A stretch of DNA of 64,000 nucleotides from contig QAOA01003503.1 in the NCBI GenBank assembly GCA_003255065.1, positions 1 through 64,000 of the forward strand, given 5' to 3'. Positions 58,512-64,000 of this stretch are shown one piece after another (position 1 is the stretch's first letter; every line of letters begins with the position of its first letter). The translations under genes and the position numbers were made by a program. The notes beneath the pieces were generated by a model. That model worked only from the letters and a program-made list of their open reading frames with translations, did no database searches and was not told where the DNA came from. The stretch is from Cercis canadensis. Lineage: Eukaryota; Streptophyta; Magnoliopsida; Fabales; Fabaceae.

Positions 58512-64000
<5,489 letters not shown>

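Overview
The window is nuclear DNA from a flowering plant, most likely a eudicot. It is AT-rich, its genes are split by GT-AG introns, and it holds plant-specific families: an AT-hook/PPC protein, a heavy-metal-associated isoprenylated protein, an NPH3/BTB protein, a LEA_1 protein and a plant-type SEC23. Transposable elements fill much of the space between genes. It is a draft assembly: one 74-base N run and about fifteen single-N joins, most with the same sequence on both sides, which look like unmerged contig ends.

Layout, left to right. 1-5.3 kb: no intact gene; an ankyrin-repeat relic on the minus strand and a near-perfect palindromic MITE. 5.3-12.7 kb: remains of the meiotic gene PRD3/PAIR1 on the minus strand (exons 1-3 recognised, a stop in exon 2). 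A decayed Ty1/copia element sits in intron 2 and a 1.29-kb solo LTR in intron 1. 12.7-18.4 kb: intergenic repeats. 18.4-21.1 kb: an intact five-exon NUMOD3-domain gene. 23.2-24.4 kb: a small PIF/Harbinger-like element that has captured the first exons of a HAD-phosphatase gene. 25.4-27.0 kb: an intact two-exon LEA_1 gene. 29.8-33.9 kb: an intact four-exon HIPP gene with two HMA domains and a CaaX end. 38.5-39.3 kb: a single-exon AHL gene of the AHL21/AHL23 type. 45.7-46.7 kb: a Pack-MULE-like element carrying one exon of a TTC5-like gene. 49.0-49.4 kb: a defensin-like gene broken by an in-frame stop. 50.05-50.28 kb: a solo LTR related to the copia element. 50.8-52.1 kb: a relative of the PIF-like element. 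52.9-55.2 kb: an NPH3/BTB gene. 57.3-57.8 kb: a LINE RNase H relic. 58.5-64.0 kb: the 3' half of a SEC23 gene, running off the right edge.

The live genes form no pathway together: organelle or nucleic-acid related (NUMOD3), desiccation (LEA), metal binding (HIPP), transcription (AHL), ubiquitin-ligase adaptor (NPH3/BTB) and ER-to-Golgi transport (SEC23). The most striking content is the gene traffic: two separate transposon families each carrying a host gene piece with intact splice sites, a recombination-initiation gene broken up by nested retroelements, and a nonsense-disrupted defensin. All family calls come from reading motifs by eye; no database search was run.
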